Positions 8,323-18,678 are shown, counted from the stretch's first letter. The stretch is DNA of 64,000 nt from Pygmaiobacter massiliensis (GCA_022778585.1 JALFTI010000021.1:1-64000), one strand, 5' to 3'. Notes: a model not told the origin generated them from the sequence alone. Made by a program: numbers and translations.

Positions 8323-9534
8323 ATGAAATGTCCAATCTGTTTGACCGAAATGAAGGACGGTCAATGTCCCGGATGTGGATATAAAGAATCTACGATTTCC
8401 AAGCTTGAATTTTGTGAAGAGAAAACTCGTTTTGGTCCGGCGGTGCCTTATTCAGACAAGCCGCAGCCCCAGGAGGCGGCGCATACCGGCAATATTCCGG
8501 TGGAAGAGTGTGCGCAGCCGGGGAAAATGAAGCTGGCGGTGCTGGTATTTGCCTTGCTGATGGTTATTATGTTTATTCTGCTTGGAATGATGACCCAGCA
8601 GGCAAACGAGGAGATACCCGAACTGCTCAGCAAGGTGCCTGTTGAAGAGGTGGTGGAAGAGGAACCGCTGCCGGTTGTGGGGGAAGTTTTTGGCCCGCAG
8701 AACACAATTTTGCAGACAGCCAGCTGGGAAAAACAGGTTCTGTACGAGCAGGACGGTTTGAAAATAGAATTTGTATTCTGTTCGTACAGTATGGCACAGA
8801 GCAGTGTAGGAGGCTATGGCCGGTTTGGGATAGGGCTTTATTTGTCCTACACAGGGGACGGATATTATGCAGTTGGATTTGACCAAATACAGATGAACGG
8901 AGTGAGCGTTGCAGGTGATCAGGTGGCCTATGTGTATTCGGGCGATGCCTTTTATCTGGAACTGCCCGTAGATGCCGAACAGCTTTTGCGCTCTCACATC
9001 ACCCGCCCAGAGGATATTTCGTTTAAGATGATTATTGCTTTTGGTGATCCGACGGAGGATGCAAGTGCACTCAGTTTTGTGTCGCAAAAGCGGGTGGAAA
9101 TTGATGCCGCCGACAAACAGGGCTATGAGCTGCCGCAGCCGGAGGGGGTGCTGGTCTGGCAGAATGAAGAGGGCGTGTCGGTGTATTGCGCCGGCGGTCA
9201 GCTGGGCATTAATGAAAGCGGTACGGATCAGGCTGCATTTTGGTTTTGGTTGGAAAATAAGTCAGAACAACCGGTTCAGTTGGGAAATTTCCATATGCTG
9301 CTGGATGAAAGAAATATGACGGATATTTTTGACCTGAATCAGGTGGTACAGCCGGGTAGCTGCGGGCTTATAGCGGTGTGGGTGAATAGTTCTGTCTTAA
9401 AGACTTGGGCTGAAACATTCAACGATCTGGGAGCGTTGCAGTTGACCTTTGACTTGGAGGATTCGCACCATGAGCCTTTGCAGGAAGACCAGCAGTTTAC
9501 CGTTTTGCTGCAAAATGGAAAGGTGACACCATAA
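8323..9534 (+). CDS. Zinc-ribbon, single-pass membrane protein, paralog 2
   Basis: This 403-residue protein has the same architecture as the one at 6836-8062: zinc ribbon with C3, C6, C15 and C18, a linker, a transmembrane helix at about 70-90 and a long outer domain. The N-terminal ten residues are identical (MKCPICLTEM), and SWEKQVLYE, GRFGIGLYLS and GDAFYLELPVDAEQLL recur. The linker and the C-terminal third have diverged most. ATG 8323, behind AAGGAT, matches the start chosen for the first copy. The pair arose by tandem duplication and now forms two separately promoted genes. Function is unknown. Confidence 0.85.
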   Translation: MKCPICLTEMKDGQCPGCGYKESTISKLEFCEEKTRFGPAVPYSDKPQPQEAAHTGNIPVEECAQPGKMKLAVLVFALLMVIMFILLGMMTQQANEEIPELLSKVPVEEVVEEEPLPVVGEVFGPQNTILQTASWEKQVLYEQDGLKIEFVFCSYSMAQSSVGGYGRFGIGLYLSYTGDGYYAVGFDQIQMNGVSVAGDQVAYVYSGDAFYLELPVDAEQLLRSHITRPEDISFKMIIAFGDPTEDASALSFVSQKRVEIDAADKQGYELPQPEGVLVWQNEEGVSVYCAGGQLGINESGTDQAAFWFWLENKSEQPVQLGNFHMLLDERNMTDIFDLNQVVQPGSCGLIAVWVNSSVLKTWAETFNDLGALQLTFDLEDSHHEPLQEDQQFTVLLQNGKVTP

Positions 9535-9580
9535 AACCAATCTGATATGCCGCATGCAGTACGAAGATATGCGGCCTTAT

Positions 9581-9623
9581 ATACCAAAAAAGCTTTCGCC
9601 TAAAGCGAAAGCTTTTTTGGTAT
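9581..9623. terminator. Bidirectional terminator after paralog 2
   Basis: A perfect 19-bp stem (9581-9599 with 9605-9623, loop CTAAA) carries an A-tract on the left arm and a T-tract on the right, the usual form of a two-way terminator. Confidence 0.92.
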
Positions 9624-9775
9624 GTAGTGCAAAACCGGGACAGAATACCGCCCGGCAGATTTTGGGATGAAAAGCCCGCCATGCTTTGGGAGGAAAGATT
9701 GGTCAAAAAAATACTACAAAAGTAGCCGGGGTAATTGCCATTTTTTCGCCAAAAGCGAGAAGATGCAAACAGTTC

Positions 9776-9804
9776 TTGACGCGGCTTGGCTCAGACCTTA
9801 TAAT
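9776..9804 (+). promoter_or_regulatory. Promoter of the pyrimidine operon
   Basis: TTGACG (9776-9781), 17-bp spacer and perfect TATAAT (9799-9804). The predicted leader to ATG 9843 is only about 30 nt and holds a small GC hairpin but no attenuator or PyrR-type anti-antiterminator. The rest of 9624-9842 shows no gene. Confidence 0.88.
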
Positions 9805-9842
9805 AGAAAAAACGCCGCGGTGCGGCAGAATAGGAGATTAGA

Positions 9843-11111
9843 ATGCAGCTGACAGGACAGATTTGGCAAAATAACCGTTTTCTTCCCGGAACCCTTTCCA
9901 TTTGCGGCGGTAAGGTAGACGGATTTGGTGTTTCTGTTCCCGAAAGAGGCGGCCGTGTTTTCCATTTTCCAAACTGCATTATTATACCGGGTCTCGTAGA
10001 TGTTCATGTACATCTTCGGGAGCCCGGTTTTTTTATGAAGGAGACCATTGCGACCGGAACGGCGGCAGCGGCCCACGGGGGGTATACTGCGGTGTGCAGC
10101 ATGCCAAACCTGAACCCGGTGCCGGACACCCCGGAGCATTTGGCGGTGCAGCTGGAAAAAATTAAAACCGACGCACGGGTGCGGGTATACCCCTACGGCG
10201 CCATTACCATGGGGCAAAAGGGCGAAGGCAAGCTTTCGGATATGGAAGGGCTGGCCGGGCAGGTGGTGGCCTTTTCGGACGATGGGCGGGGCGTGCAGTC
10301 AGACGAGCTGATGGAGCAGGCCATGCGCAAAGCCGCCGCGCTGGATAAGATTATTGTGGCCCACTGCGAGGATAACCGCCTGCTTTTTGGCGGATATATC
10401 CACCAGGGTGAATACGCAAGGCTGCACGGCCACAAGGGAATCTGCAGCGAAAGCGAATGGGGCCCGGTGGCAAGAGATTTAAAGCTTGCCCAAAAGACCG
10501 GCTGCCGGTACCATGTGTGCCATGTGTCGGCAAAGGAAACGGTGGATCTGATCCGCAAAGCGAAGGCGGCCGGGGTGCAGGTAACCTGCGAGACAGCCCC
10601 CCATTACCTGCTTTTGAACGATATGGACCTGCAGGAAGACGGCCGGTTCAAGATGAACCCGCCCATCCGCAGTGAAGAGGACCGCCAGGCGCTGATAGAA
10701 GGAATTTTGGACGGCACCATTGATATGATTGTGACCGACCATGCCCCCCATACCGCAGCGGAAAAAGCGAAAGGCCTTTCGGGCAGCGCCATGGGGGTAG
10801 TAGGGCTGGAAAATGCGTTTGCGGTGCTGTACACCGGCCTGGTAAAGCCGGGCGTTCTTTCGCTGGAAAAATTGGTGGAACTGATGAGTTTGGCGCCGCG
10901 GCGGGTATTTGGTCTTTGCGGCGGAACGAACTGCCAGGATACAGCGGATTTGACCGTGATTGATTTGGAAAAAACATGGACCATTGACCCCGAACGCTTC
11001 CTTTCCAAGGGAAGGGCCACGCCGTTTGCCGGCTGGCAGGTACAGGGGATGACCAGAATGACGATCGTGGAGGGAAATGTGGTATGGCAAGACAATTCGA
11101 CCGAAAAATAG
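9843..11111 (+). CDS. pyrC: Dihydroorotase
   Basis: PyrC closes carbamoyl-aspartate to dihydroorotate in UMP synthesis, in the cytoplasm. The 422-residue protein is a class I amidohydrolase of usual length. The metal-binding DVHVHLREPG motif lies near residue 51, further ligands are in VAHCED and CHVSAKETV, and the catalytic Asp is in IVTDHAPHT. It is the first gene of the operon, starts at ATG 9843 behind AGGAG, and its 3' end overlaps carA by 28 bp, suggesting translational coupling. A pyrC-first order with pyrB last is unusual compared with the pyrR-uraA-pyrB-pyrC order of Bacillus. Confidence 0.96.
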   Translation: MQLTGQIWQNNRFLPGTLSICGGKVDGFGVSVPERGGRVFHFPNCIIIPGLVDVHVHLREPGFFMKETIATGTAAAAHGGYTAVCSMPNLNPVPDTPEHLAVQLEKIKTDARVRVYPYGAITMGQKGEGKLSDMEGLAGQVVAFSDDGRGVQSDELMEQAMRKAAALDKIIVAHCEDNRLLFGGYIHQGEYARLHGHKGICSESEWGPVARDLKLAQKTGCRYHVCHVSAKETVDLIRKAKAAGVQVTCETAPHYLLLNDMDLQEDGRFKMNPPIRSEEDRQALIEGILDGTIDMIVTDHAPHTAAEKAKGLSGSAMGVVGLENAFAVLYTGLVKPGVLSLEKLVELMSLAPRRVFGLCGGTNCQDTADLTVIDLEKTWTIDPERFLSKGRATPFAGWQVQGMTRMTIVEGNVVWQDNSTEK

Positions 11112-12196
11112 TGCTGGAAAACGGCCGGGAATTTTACGGCTACGGCTTCGGCGCCCGGGTACAGGCGGTGAACGAAATTGTGTTCAACACCTCAATGGTG
11201 GGTTACCAGGAAATTATTTCCGACCCCAGCTACACCGGCCAGATGGTGGTTATGACCTATCCGCTCATTGGCAACTACGGCCTGACCGATGAGGACTACG
11301 AGACCCGCGTGCCCACCATGGGCGGGCTGATCGTGCGGGAATACAACGACATTCCCTCGAACTTTCGCTATACCAAAACGGTCAGCGAGGTGCTGGAGGA
11401 GAACGGCATTCCGGGTATTGAGGGCATCGACACTCGCTGTCTGACCCGTATTATCCGCAACGAAGGCAGCCAGAAGGTGCTGGTGTGCGACGCCGACCTG
11501 CCCTATGCGGTGGCCATGAAGATTGTAAAGGATACCACCCTTCCCACCGATGCGGTGCACCGGGTAAGCTGCAAAAAGCGCTGGTATTCCCGTACCTTCA
11601 ATCCCCGGTTCAATGTGGTGGCGGTAGACTGCGGCATTAAGCTGAACATTGTGCGGGAGCTAAACCGCCGCGGCTGTAATGTGACCATTGTGCCCTACGA
11701 CACCACCGCCGAACAGATTTTGGCCCTGCAGCCGGACGGGCTGTTCTTGTCCAACGGCCCCGCAGACCCGGTGGATGTGCCCGAAGTGGCAAACCTGGTG
11801 CGCAGCTTGCACGGCCAGCTGCCTATTTTTGGCATCTGCCTGGGCCACCAGATTATTTCGATTGCATACGGCGGCAAAACCTATAAAATGAAGTTTGGCC
11901 ACCGGGGCGGCAACCACCCGGTAAAGGACCTTGCCACCGGTAAGATTATGATGACCAGCCAGAACCACAGCTACGCGGTGGATGTGGCCAGCCTGGAAAA
12001 CACCGACCTGACCTTAACCCATGTAAACCTTTTGGACAACACCGCCGAAGGGGTGGAGTGCAAAAAGGACAGTCTGTTCAGCGTACAGTTCCACCCGGAA
12101 AGCGCCCCCGGCCCGCAGGACGCGGGGCACCTGTTTGATCATTTCCTCGACCTGATGGACGAGGCCGCCAAAGAGAGGAGCGAAGAGAATGCCTAA
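11084..12196 (+). CDS. carA: Carbamoyl-phosphate synthase small (glutaminase) subunit
   Basis: CarA hydrolyses glutamine and channels ammonia to CarB. The 370-residue protein has the N-terminal CPSase small-chain domain followed by a class I glutamine amidotransferase. The nucleophile Cys is in FGICLGHQI and the triad His and Glu in [11 protein letters not shown]. The start is ATG 11084 inside the 3' end of pyrC, with GGAGGG just upstream. Its 3' end overlaps carB by 8 bp. As the only carAB pair seen here, it probably supplies both pyrimidine and arginine synthesis. Confidence 0.96.
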   Translation: MARQFDRKIVLENGREFYGYGFGARVQAVNEIVFNTSMVGYQEIISDPSYTGQMVVMTYPLIGNYGLTDEDYETRVPTMGGLIVREYNDIPSNFRYTKTVSEVLEENGIPGIEGIDTRCLTRIIRNEGSQKVLVCDADLPYAVAMKIVKDTTLPTDAVHRVSCKKRWYSRTFNPRFNVVAVDCGIKLNIVRELNRRGCNVTIVPYDTTAEQILALQPDGLFLSNGPADPVDVPEVANLVRSLHGQLPIFGICLGHQIISIAYGGKTYKMKFGHRGGNHPVKDLATGKIMMTSQNHSYAVDVASLENTDLTLTHVNLLDNTAEGVECKKDSLFSVQFHPESAPGPQDAGHLFDHFLDLMDEAAKERSEENA

Positions 12197-15100
12197 GCGC
12201 ACAGATATTCACAAGGTACTGGTTATTGGTTCGGGTCCCATCGTCATCGGCCAGGCGGCCGAATTTGACTATGCTGGCACCCAGGCCTGCCTGGCTTTGA
12301 AGGAAGAGGGGTACGAGGTCATTCTTATCAACTCCAACCCTGCCACCATTATGACCGATACTGCCATTGCCGATAAGGTGTATATGGAGCCGCTGAACCT
12401 GGAATATGTGGCAAAAATTGTCCGTTACGAGCGGCCGGACGCCATTGTGCCGGGCCTGGGCGGCCAGACCGGTTTGAACCTGGCGGTGCAGCTGGCCAAG
12501 AAGGGCGTGCTGGACGAATGCCAGGTGGAAATTTTGGGCACCAGCTTTACAAGCATTGAACAGGCCGAAGACCGGGAAAAGTTTAAAGAGCTGTGCGAAA
12601 GCCTGGGCGAGCCGGTATTGCCCAGCCTGATTGCCGAAAGCATGGAAGAAGGCCTTGCGGCAGCCAAAAAGATCGGCTACCCGGTGGTGCTGCGCCCCGC
12701 CTTTACTTTAGGCGGTACCGGCGGCGGTTTTGCCGATGACGAAGAAGAGTTTCGCGAGATCATGAAAAATGCCCTGAAGCTTTCGCCGGTGCACCAGGTA
12801 CTGGTGGAAAAAAGCATTAAGGGCTATAAAGAGATTGAGTACGAGGTCATGCGGGACGCAAACGACACCGCTATTACCATCTGCAATATGGAAAACATCG
12901 ACCCGGTGGGCATTCACACCGGCGACTCGATTGTGGTGGCACCCAGCCAGACCTTGACCAACAAGGAATACCAGCTTCTGCGCGATTCGGCCTTGCGGCT
13001 GATCCGGGCGCTGAAGATTGAGGGCGGCTGCAATGTGCAGTTTGCGCTGGACCCCCACTCGTTTGAATATTACCTGATCGAGGTGAACCCGCGCGTATCC
13101 CGCTCGTCGGCGCTGGCCAGCAAGGCCAGCGGTTACCCCATTGCCCGGGTGAGCGCTAAAATTGCCGTGGGCCTGACCCTGGATGAGATTGCCCTGGCAA
13201 ACACCCCCGCCAGCTTCGAGCCGGCGCTGGACTATGTGGTTACCAAAATTGCCCGCTTCCCGTTTGATAAGTTCACCGACGCTTCCAACAGCCTTTCCAC
13301 CCAGATGAAGGCCACCGGCGAGGTGATGAGCGTAGGCCGCACGCTGGAAGAAAGCCTGCTGAAGGCGATTCGCAGCCTGGAGATCGGGGTGTGCCATCTG
13401 CACCACAAAAAGTTTGACGGCATGCCCAAAAAGAAGCTGATGGAATATATTGCCATCGGCACCGATGACCGCATTTTTGCCATTGCGGAGCTGATCCGCC
13501 AGGGGGTGGACCTGGGGCTTATTTACAATGCCACCAAGATCGACATGCTGTTTTTGGACAAGTTCAAAAACATTGTGGAAACCGAGCCCAGGCTGCGTGA
13601 GCACCCGTTTGACCTGCAGGTGCTCAAAGACGCAAAGCGGATGGGCATTAGCGATAAATATCTGGCCGAAGTGTGGGGCACCGACGAGAAGGAAATCTTT
13701 AAGCTGCGCAAGGCAAACGGCGTTTTCCCGGTTTATAAAATGATCGACACCTGCGCTTCGGAATTTGAAAGCTATGTGCCTTATTTCTACTCCACCTACG
13801 AGGAGGAGAATGAATCGGTGGTGTCCGACCGCAAGAAGATTATTGTGCTGGGCTCCGGACCGATCCGCATTGGCCAGGGTGTGGAATTTGACTATTCCAC
13901 CGTACACGCCATTTGGGCTATCCGGGACGCCGGGTATGAGGCCATTATCATCAACAACACCCCCGAGACGGTTTCCACCGATTACACCACCAGCGACAAG
14001 CTCTACTTTGAGCCGCTGACGGTGGAAGATGTGATGAATGTAATTGAGCTGGAAAAGCCGCTGGGCATTGTGGTAAGCCTGGGCGGGCAGACCGCCATTA
14101 ACCTGGCAGCGCCCTTGGCCGAACTGGGGGTACCCATTATTGGTACCGATGTGCAGGCCATTGAAAACGCCGAAAACCGCGACTGCTTTGAAAAAATTAT
14201 GGAAAAGCTGGGTATTCCTCAGCCCAAGGGTCTGGCGGTAACCAATATTGAGGATGGCTGCCGCGTGGCCGCCGAGATCGGCTACCCGGTTTTGGTGCGT
14301 CCCAGCTATGTGCTGGGCGGTCGTGCCATGCAGATTGTGGCGAATGAAGAGGCACTGCGCCATTACCTGGCCACCGCCGTAGCCATCAGCAACGACGAGC
14401 CGGTGCTGGTGGACAAGTATATCATGGGCCGCGAGCTGGAGGTGGATGCCATCTGCGACGGCAAGCAGGTGTATGTGCCGGGCATTATGGAGCATGTGGA
14501 AAAAACCGGCGTGCACTCGGGCGATTCGATCAGCGTGTATCCCACCTTCAGCGTCAGCCAGAAGGTGAAGGACACCATTGTGGACTACACCGTCCGGCTG
14601 GGGCTTGGCATTGGCATTGTGGGGCTTTTCAACATTCAGTTCATTGCGGTGGGCGATGAGGTTTCGGTTATTGAGGTAAACCCGCGCTCGTCCCGCACGG
14701 TGCCGTTCCTTTCCAAGGCTACCGGTGTGCCCATTGCCGACATTGCAACCCGGGTTATGCTGGGCCACAGCCTGGCCGAACAGGGCATTACCGAAACCCT
14801 GCACCCCCAGCGCAAGCGCTGGTATGTAAAGGCGCCGGCCTTCTCGTTCTCCAAAATTCGCGGGCTGGACGCATACCTTTCGCCCGAAATGAAGTCCACC
14901 GGTGAAGCCATTGGCTACGACCGCAGCCTGACCCGCGCGCTGTATAAGGCCATGCAGGCTTCCGGCATGAATGTGGCAAACTACGGTACCATTTTTGTGA
15001 CCATCGCCGACAAGGATAAAGAGGAGGCGCTGCCGCTGATCCGCCGGTTCTACGACCTGGGCTTCAATATTGAGGCCACCGAAGGAACCGCCGCATTTTT

Positions 15101-15374
15101 GAAGCAGCATGGCATCCGCACCCGCGCCAAAAAGAAGATCAGCGAGGGCAGCGAGGAAATTTTGGATTCGCTGCGTAAGGGACATGTAAACTATGTAATC
15201 AATACCAGCGAGATCGGCGGCGGCGTGGGTGAATCGGACGGGTTCGAAATTCGCCGCTGCGCAGTAGAGAACAATGTAACCATGTTTACCGCGCTGGATA
15301 CCGTTCGGGTTTTGCTGGATGTATTGGAGGAGATCACGCTGGGGGTTTCCACCATCGACAAGGACGAGGACTGA
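12189..15374 (+). CDS. carB: Carbamoyl-phosphate synthase large subunit
   Basis: CarB makes carbamoyl phosphate from bicarbonate, ammonia and two ATP. At 1,061 residues it has the full family architecture: two ATP-grasp halves, each introduced by a related motif ([17 protein letters not shown] near 13 and [17 protein letters not shown] near 554), an oligomerisation segment between them and a C-terminal MGS-like allosteric domain ([18 protein letters not shown]). Nothing is truncated. It overlaps carA and is followed, 74 nt later, by pyrK. UMP or ornithine control through the C-terminal domain is a family property that the sequence alone does not confirm. Confidence 0.97.
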   Translation: MPKRTDIHKVLVIGSGPIVIGQAAEFDYAGTQACLALKEEGYEVILINSNPATIMTDTAIADKVYMEPLNLEYVAKIVRYERPDAIVPGLGGQTGLNLAVQLAKKGVLDECQVEILGTSFTSIEQAEDREKFKELCESLGEPVLPSLIAESMEEGLAAAKKIGYPVVLRPAFTLGGTGGGFADDEEEFREIMKNALKLSPVHQVLVEKSIKGYKEIEYEVMRDANDTAITICNMENIDPVGIHTGDSIVVAPSQTLTNKEYQLLRDSALRLIRALKIEGGCNVQFALDPHSFEYYLIEVNPRVSRSSALASKASGYPIARVSAKIAVGLTLDEIALANTPASFEPALDYVVTKIARFPFDKFTDASNSLSTQMKATGEVMSVGRTLEESLLKAIRSLEIGVCHLHHKKFDGMPKKKLMEYIAIGTDDRIFAIAELIRQGVDLGLIYNATKIDMLFLDKFKNIVETEPRLREHPFDLQVLKDAKRMGISDKYLAEVWGTDEKEIFKLRKANGVFPVYKMIDTCASEFESYVPYFYSTYEEENESVVSDRKKIIVLGSGPIRIGQGVEFDYSTVHAIWAIRDAGYEAIIINNTPETVSTDYTTSDKLYFEPLTVEDVMNVIELEKPLGIVVSLGGQTAINLAAPLAELGVPIIGTDVQAIENAENRDCFEKIMEKLGIPQPKGLAVTNIEDGCRVAAEIGYPVLVRPSYVLGGRAMQIVANEEALRHYLATAVAISNDEPVLVDKYIMGRELEVDAICDGKQVYVPGIMEHVEKTGVHSGDSISVYPTFSVSQKVKDTIVDYTVRLGLGIGIVGLFNIQFIAVGDEVSVIEVNPRSSRTVPFLSKATGVPIADIATRVMLGHSLAEQGITETLHPQRKRWYVKAPAFSFSKIRGLDAYLSPEMKSTGEAIGYDRSLTRALYKAMQASGMNVANYGTIFVTIADKDKEEALPLIRRFYDLGFNIEATEGTAAFLKQHGIRTRAKKKISEGSEEILDSLRKGHVNYVINTSEIGGGVGESDGFEIRRCAVENNVTMFTALDTVRVLLDVLEEITLGVSTIDKDED

Positions 15375-15448
15375 GACGGTTGCTGCCGGCCGCCGGCGCC
15401 CAAAACAGCGCAAAGGCTTAGCCTGCCTTGCGCCTTACAGGAGGAACC

Positions 15449-16174
15449 ATGGAATTTACAGTCAGCAAAAACCAAAAAATTGCCCGGCATGTTTACAAAA
15501 TGGAGCTTTTTGGGGACACTGCGGGCATTCGGCCGGGCCAGTTTGTGGAAATTGCCCTGCCCGGCCGTTTCCTGCGCCGGCCCATCTCGGTTTGTGACTT
15601 TGCCCCCGGCTGCCTTACCCTGATTTATAAAGTGGTAGGGGTTGGCACCGAGGATATGAGCCGCATTCAGCCGGGCCAAAAGCTGGACCTTTTGACCGGG
15701 CTTGGCAACGGCTACCAGCTGGACAAGGCGGGCGACGCGCCGCTTTTGGCCGGCGGCGGGGTGGGGGTTCCGCCGCTTTTGGCGGCCGCCCGCGTTTTGC
15801 GGGAAAAAGGGCTGCCGGTGGTGGTACTTTTGGGCTTTAATACCGCAGACGAGGTGTTCGGCAAAGAGGAGTTTGAGCGGCTGGGCTGTACCGTATACCT
15901 GGCCACGGCCGACGCAAGCGCCGGTGAAGCGGGCTTTGTAACCGACCTTGTAACCCGCCATAAGCTTGCCCCCAGCCGGTTTTACGCCTGCGGCCCGCTG
16001 CCCATGCTGAAGGCCCTTTTGGCAGTGCTGCCCGGTGCGGGCGAGGTAAGTATGGAAGAGCGTATGGGCTGTGGCTTTGGCGCCTGCATGGGCTGCACCG
16101 TTATTACCCGCGAAGGCCCCCGCCGGGTGTGCGCCGACGGGCCGGTGTTTGACCGACAGGAGGTGCTGTTTTAA
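15449..16174 (+). CDS. pyrK: Dihydroorotate dehydrogenase B electron-transfer subunit
   Basis: PyrK carries FAD and a [2Fe-2S] cluster and passes electrons from dihydroorotate, via PyrD, to NAD+. The 241-residue protein has a ferredoxin-reductase fold with the FAD motif LRRPISVCD, the NAD-binding GGGVGVPPLL and the cluster cysteines in CGFGACMGC plus a later Cys in RRVCADG. ATG 15449 follows AGGAGG at 6 nt spacing; an upstream in-frame ATG at 15428 has no ribosome site. The stop codon overlaps the pyrD start (TAATG). Its presence shows that PyrD is the NAD-linked class 1B enzyme, as expected in an anaerobe. Confidence 0.95.
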   Translation: MEFTVSKNQKIARHVYKMELFGDTAGIRPGQFVEIALPGRFLRRPISVCDFAPGCLTLIYKVVGVGTEDMSRIQPGQKLDLLTGLGNGYQLDKAGDAPLLAGGGVGVPPLLAAARVLREKGLPVVVLLGFNTADEVFGKEEFERLGCTVYLATADASAGEAGFVTDLVTRHKLAPSRFYACGPLPMLKALLAVLPGAGEVSMEERMGCGFGACMGCTVITREGPRRVCADGPVFDRQEVLF

Positions 16175-17091
16175 TGGATACCCGTGTAAACCTTTCCGGC
16201 CTGTGGCTGGATAACCCGGTCATACCGGCTTCTGGCTGCTTTGGCTACGGCGAGGAGTTTGCCCGCTATTACGACATTAATATTTTGGGCAGTTTTTCCT
16301 TTAAGGGCACCACCAAGGAGCCCCGCACCGGAAATCCCACCCCCCGCATTGCCGAGTGCGAAGCCGGCATGATCAACGCGGTGGGGCTGCAAAACCCCGG
16401 TATTGAAGCGGTGTGCCAGCAGTATCTGCCCCGCATGAAGCAGTACTTTCACAAACCGGTTATTGCCAATATTGGCGGCTTTTCGGTGGAGGAGTTTGAA
16501 TACTGCTGCGCCATGGTGGACCAGCAGGAGCAGGTGGGCCTGATTGAGGTGAACATCAGCTGCCCGAACCTGCACGAAGGGGGTAAAAACTTTGGTTCGG
16601 ACCCCCATTTGGCCGCACAGGTCACCAAAGCGGTGCGCAGGGTGGTCAAAAATAAGCCTCTCTATATCAAGCTTTCTCCCAATGTAACCGATATTGCCGA
16701 AATTGCCCTGGCCTGCGAAGCGGAAGGGGCGGACGGCATCAGTCTGATTAACACCCTTTTGGGGATGCGCATTGACCTGAAAACCAAAAAACCGGTGATT
16801 GCCAATGTAATGGGCGGCTTTTCCGGGCCGGCCGTTTTCCCGGTGGCACTGCGCTGTGTGTGGCAGGTGGCCCATGCGGTTAAGCTGCCGGTTATTGGCA
16901 TTGGCGGGGTGAACAGCGCCGAGCGGGTGCTGGAGATGATGGCCGCCGGCGCCAGCGCCGTGCAGGTGGGCGCGGCAAACCTGGCAGACCCGTTTGCCAG
17001 CAAAAAAATAATAGAGGCCCTGCCCGCCGCTATGGAACGCTACGGTGTCAGCAGTTTGCAGGATTTGACGGCCGCCGCACGCGGTTGGTAA
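16174..17091 (+). CDS. pyrD: Dihydroorotate dehydrogenase B catalytic subunit
   Basis: PyrD oxidises dihydroorotate to orotate with FMN and passes electrons to PyrK. The 305-residue TIM barrel has FMN and substrate motifs typical of class 1B: PVIPASGCFGYG near the N-terminus, NISCPNLHEGGKNFG with the catalytic Cys in that loop, and IGIGGVNSAERVLEMMAAGA near the C-terminus. The start overlaps the pyrK stop by one base. It is followed by a 61-bp AT-rich spacer before pyrF. Confidence 0.96.
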   Translation: MDTRVNLSGLWLDNPVIPASGCFGYGEEFARYYDINILGSFSFKGTTKEPRTGNPTPRIAECEAGMINAVGLQNPGIEAVCQQYLPRMKQYFHKPVIANIGGFSVEEFEYCCAMVDQQEQVGLIEVNISCPNLHEGGKNFGSDPHLAAQVTKAVRRVVKNKPLYIKLSPNVTDIAEIALACEAEGADGISLINTLLGMRIDLKTKKPVIANVMGGFSGPAVFPVALRCVWQVAHAVKLPVIGIGGVNSAERVLEMMAAGASAVQVGAANLADPFASKKIIEALPAAMERYGVSSLQDLTAAARGW

Positions 17092-17092
17092 A

Positions 17093-17135
17093 ATTACAAA
17101 ATACAAAAACTGTTAATAAAAATACTTTTTGTAAT
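17093..17135 (+). repeat. AT-rich inverted repeat between pyrD and pyrF
   Basis: The arms ATTACAAAA (17093-17101) and TTTTGTAAT (17127-17135) are perfect complements around a 25-base AT-rich core. This 60-bp island contrasts sharply with the GC-rich operon and could be an mRNA processing site, a weak terminator or an internal promoter region. Confidence 0.5.
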
Positions 17136-17152
17136 ATAAAAAGGAGGCTACC

Positions 17153-17851
17153 ATGGGAAAAGATGTCATCATTGCCTGTGACTTTGCCAGTAAGGAAGAA
17201 ACGCTGGCGTTTTTGGACCGGTTTTCCGGCAAAAAGCCGTTTGTGAAGATTGGTATGGAGCTGTTTTATGCAGAAGGTCCCGATATTGTGCGCCAGATTA
17301 AACAGCGCGGGCACAAAATTTTTCTGGACCTGAAACTGCACGACATTCCCAACACGGTGCGCAAAGCCATGGCAAGCCTTTCCCGGCTGGATGTGGATAT
17401 GGTGAATGTGCACGCCGCCGGTACCATTGCCATGATGCAGGCGGCCCTGGAAGGGCTTACCCGGCCGGATGGAACCCGCCCGCTTTTGATCGCGGTGACC
17501 CAGCTGACCTCTACCAGCGAGGAGCGGATGCAGAAGGAGCTTTTAATTTCGGCACCTTTGAACGAAACGGTTATCCAGTACGCCAAAAACGCCAAGGCTG
17601 CCGGGCTGGATGGGGTGGTTTGCTCTCCGCTGGAAGCAGGCATTGTGAAGTTTGCCTGCGGCAAGGAATTTTGCACCGTAACCCCCGGTATTCGCTTTGC
17701 AGACGGCGAAGCCGGCGACCAGGTGCGGATTACCAGCCCCCAAAAGGCAAAGGAAATTGGCACCGATTACATTGTGGTGGGCCGGCCCATTACTGCTGCT
17801 GCCGACCCGGTGGCCGCCTACCAGCGCTGCCTGGACGAATTTGTGGACTGA
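17153..17851 (+). CDS. pyrF: Orotidine-5'-phosphate decarboxylase
   Basis: PyrF decarboxylates OMP to UMP, the last step. The 232-residue TIM barrel is of the short bacterial type and has the catalytic Lys/Asp array in FLDLKLHDIPNTVRKA near residues 57-72 and the phosphate-binding TPGIRF and YIVVGRPIT motifs near the C-terminus. ATG 17153 follows AAGGAGG. It sits between pyrD and pyrE, 80 nt before pyrE. Confidence 0.96.
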   Translation: MGKDVIIACDFASKEETLAFLDRFSGKKPFVKIGMELFYAEGPDIVRQIKQRGHKIFLDLKLHDIPNTVRKAMASLSRLDVDMVNVHAAGTIAMMQAALEGLTRPDGTRPLLIAVTQLTSTSEERMQKELLISAPLNETVIQYAKNAKAAGLDGVVCSPLEAGIVKFACGKEFCTVTPGIRFADGEAGDQVRITSPQKAKEIGTDYIVVGRPITAAADPVAAYQRCLDEFVD

Positions 17852-17931
17852 CCTGCCCGCTTTGCCCAAAACGGACAAACGCAGATAAAAAACTGCCGGT
17901 TTTGGCCGGCTGAAAGAAAGGACCAAAAACC

Positions 17932-18570
17932 ATGGAACAGACCGAACGCTCTATTGCCAAAGCGCTGCTCTCGATCAAGGCCGTTTTTTTGAGCCCTGAC
18001 GAGCCGTTTACCTGGGCTTCCGGCATTAAAAGCCCCATTTACTGTGATAACCGTTTGACCCTTTCAGCCCCGGCCGTGCGCGCCGAGGTGGAACAGGGCC
18101 TGGCCGATGCGGTGAAAAAGTACTACCCCGAAGTACAGGTACTGATGGGCACCTCTACCGCCGGCATTGCCCATGCGGCCATTGTGGCCACCATGCTGGA
18201 CCTGCCCATGGGTTATGTGCGGGGCGGCGCCAAGGACCACGGCCGCAAAAACCAGATCGAGGGCCGGCTGGAGCCGGGCCAGAAGGTCGTGGTGGTGGAG
18301 GACCTGATCTCCACCGGCGGCAGTGTGCTGGAGGTCGTGCAGGTGCTGCGGGAAGCCGGCGCCGAGGTGCTGGGCGTGGTGTCCATCTTCACCTATGGCA
18401 TGCAGAAGGGGCTGGACCGCATGGCTCAGGCAAAGGTGGAAAACCATTCGCTGTCCAACCTGGATGCACTGGTGGAGGTAGCCGCCGAGGAAGGGTATAT
18501 CCGCAGCGAGGACAAAGCAAAACTGATTGCGTTCCGGAATAATCCCCAGGATGAAAGCTGGATGAAATAA
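17932..18570 (+). CDS. pyrE: Orotate phosphoribosyltransferase
   Basis: PyrE joins orotate and PRPP to give OMP. The 212-residue protein has the type I PRTase fold with the PRPP-binding loop VVVVEDLISTGGSVLEV (about 120-136) and the mobile loop VRGGAKDHGRKNQIEG with its catalytic Lys/Asp/His. ATG 17932 lies behind a GAAAGAAAGG stretch. The length and motifs are normal for Firmicutes PyrE, and it is co-directional with the rest of the operon. Confidence 0.95.
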   Translation: MEQTERSIAKALLSIKAVFLSPDEPFTWASGIKSPIYCDNRLTLSAPAVRAEVEQGLADAVKKYYPEVQVLMGTSTAGIAHAAIVATMLDLPMGYVRGGAKDHGRKNQIEGRLEPGQKVVVVEDLISTGGSVLEVVQVLREAGAEVLGVVSIFTYGMQKGLDRMAQAKVENHSLSNLDALVEVAAEEGYIRSEDKAKLIAFRNNPQDESWMK

Positions 18571-18678
18571 CGAAACACGCAAAGCCCTGCGCGTTTTAAA
18601 ACACCGCCCGCGAAAGGAAGGAAAAAAGCCTGCTTTTGCGGGCGAATGTCTGCCACAGGAAAGAAAGGGGAATATTTC

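Noticed and set aside
9699-9725. Short TTG-started peptide (8 residues) behind GGGAGGAA, possible leader peptide of the pyr operon
   Set aside because: It lies upstream of the strong pyr promoter at 9776-9804, so it would not be in the operon transcript, and it has no regulatory codon run.
12708-15413. A 901-codon open frame on the minus strand
   Set aside because: It is fully antisense to carB, lacks a ribosome site and has the low-complexity His/Asn/Gly-rich composition of GC-rich shadow frames.
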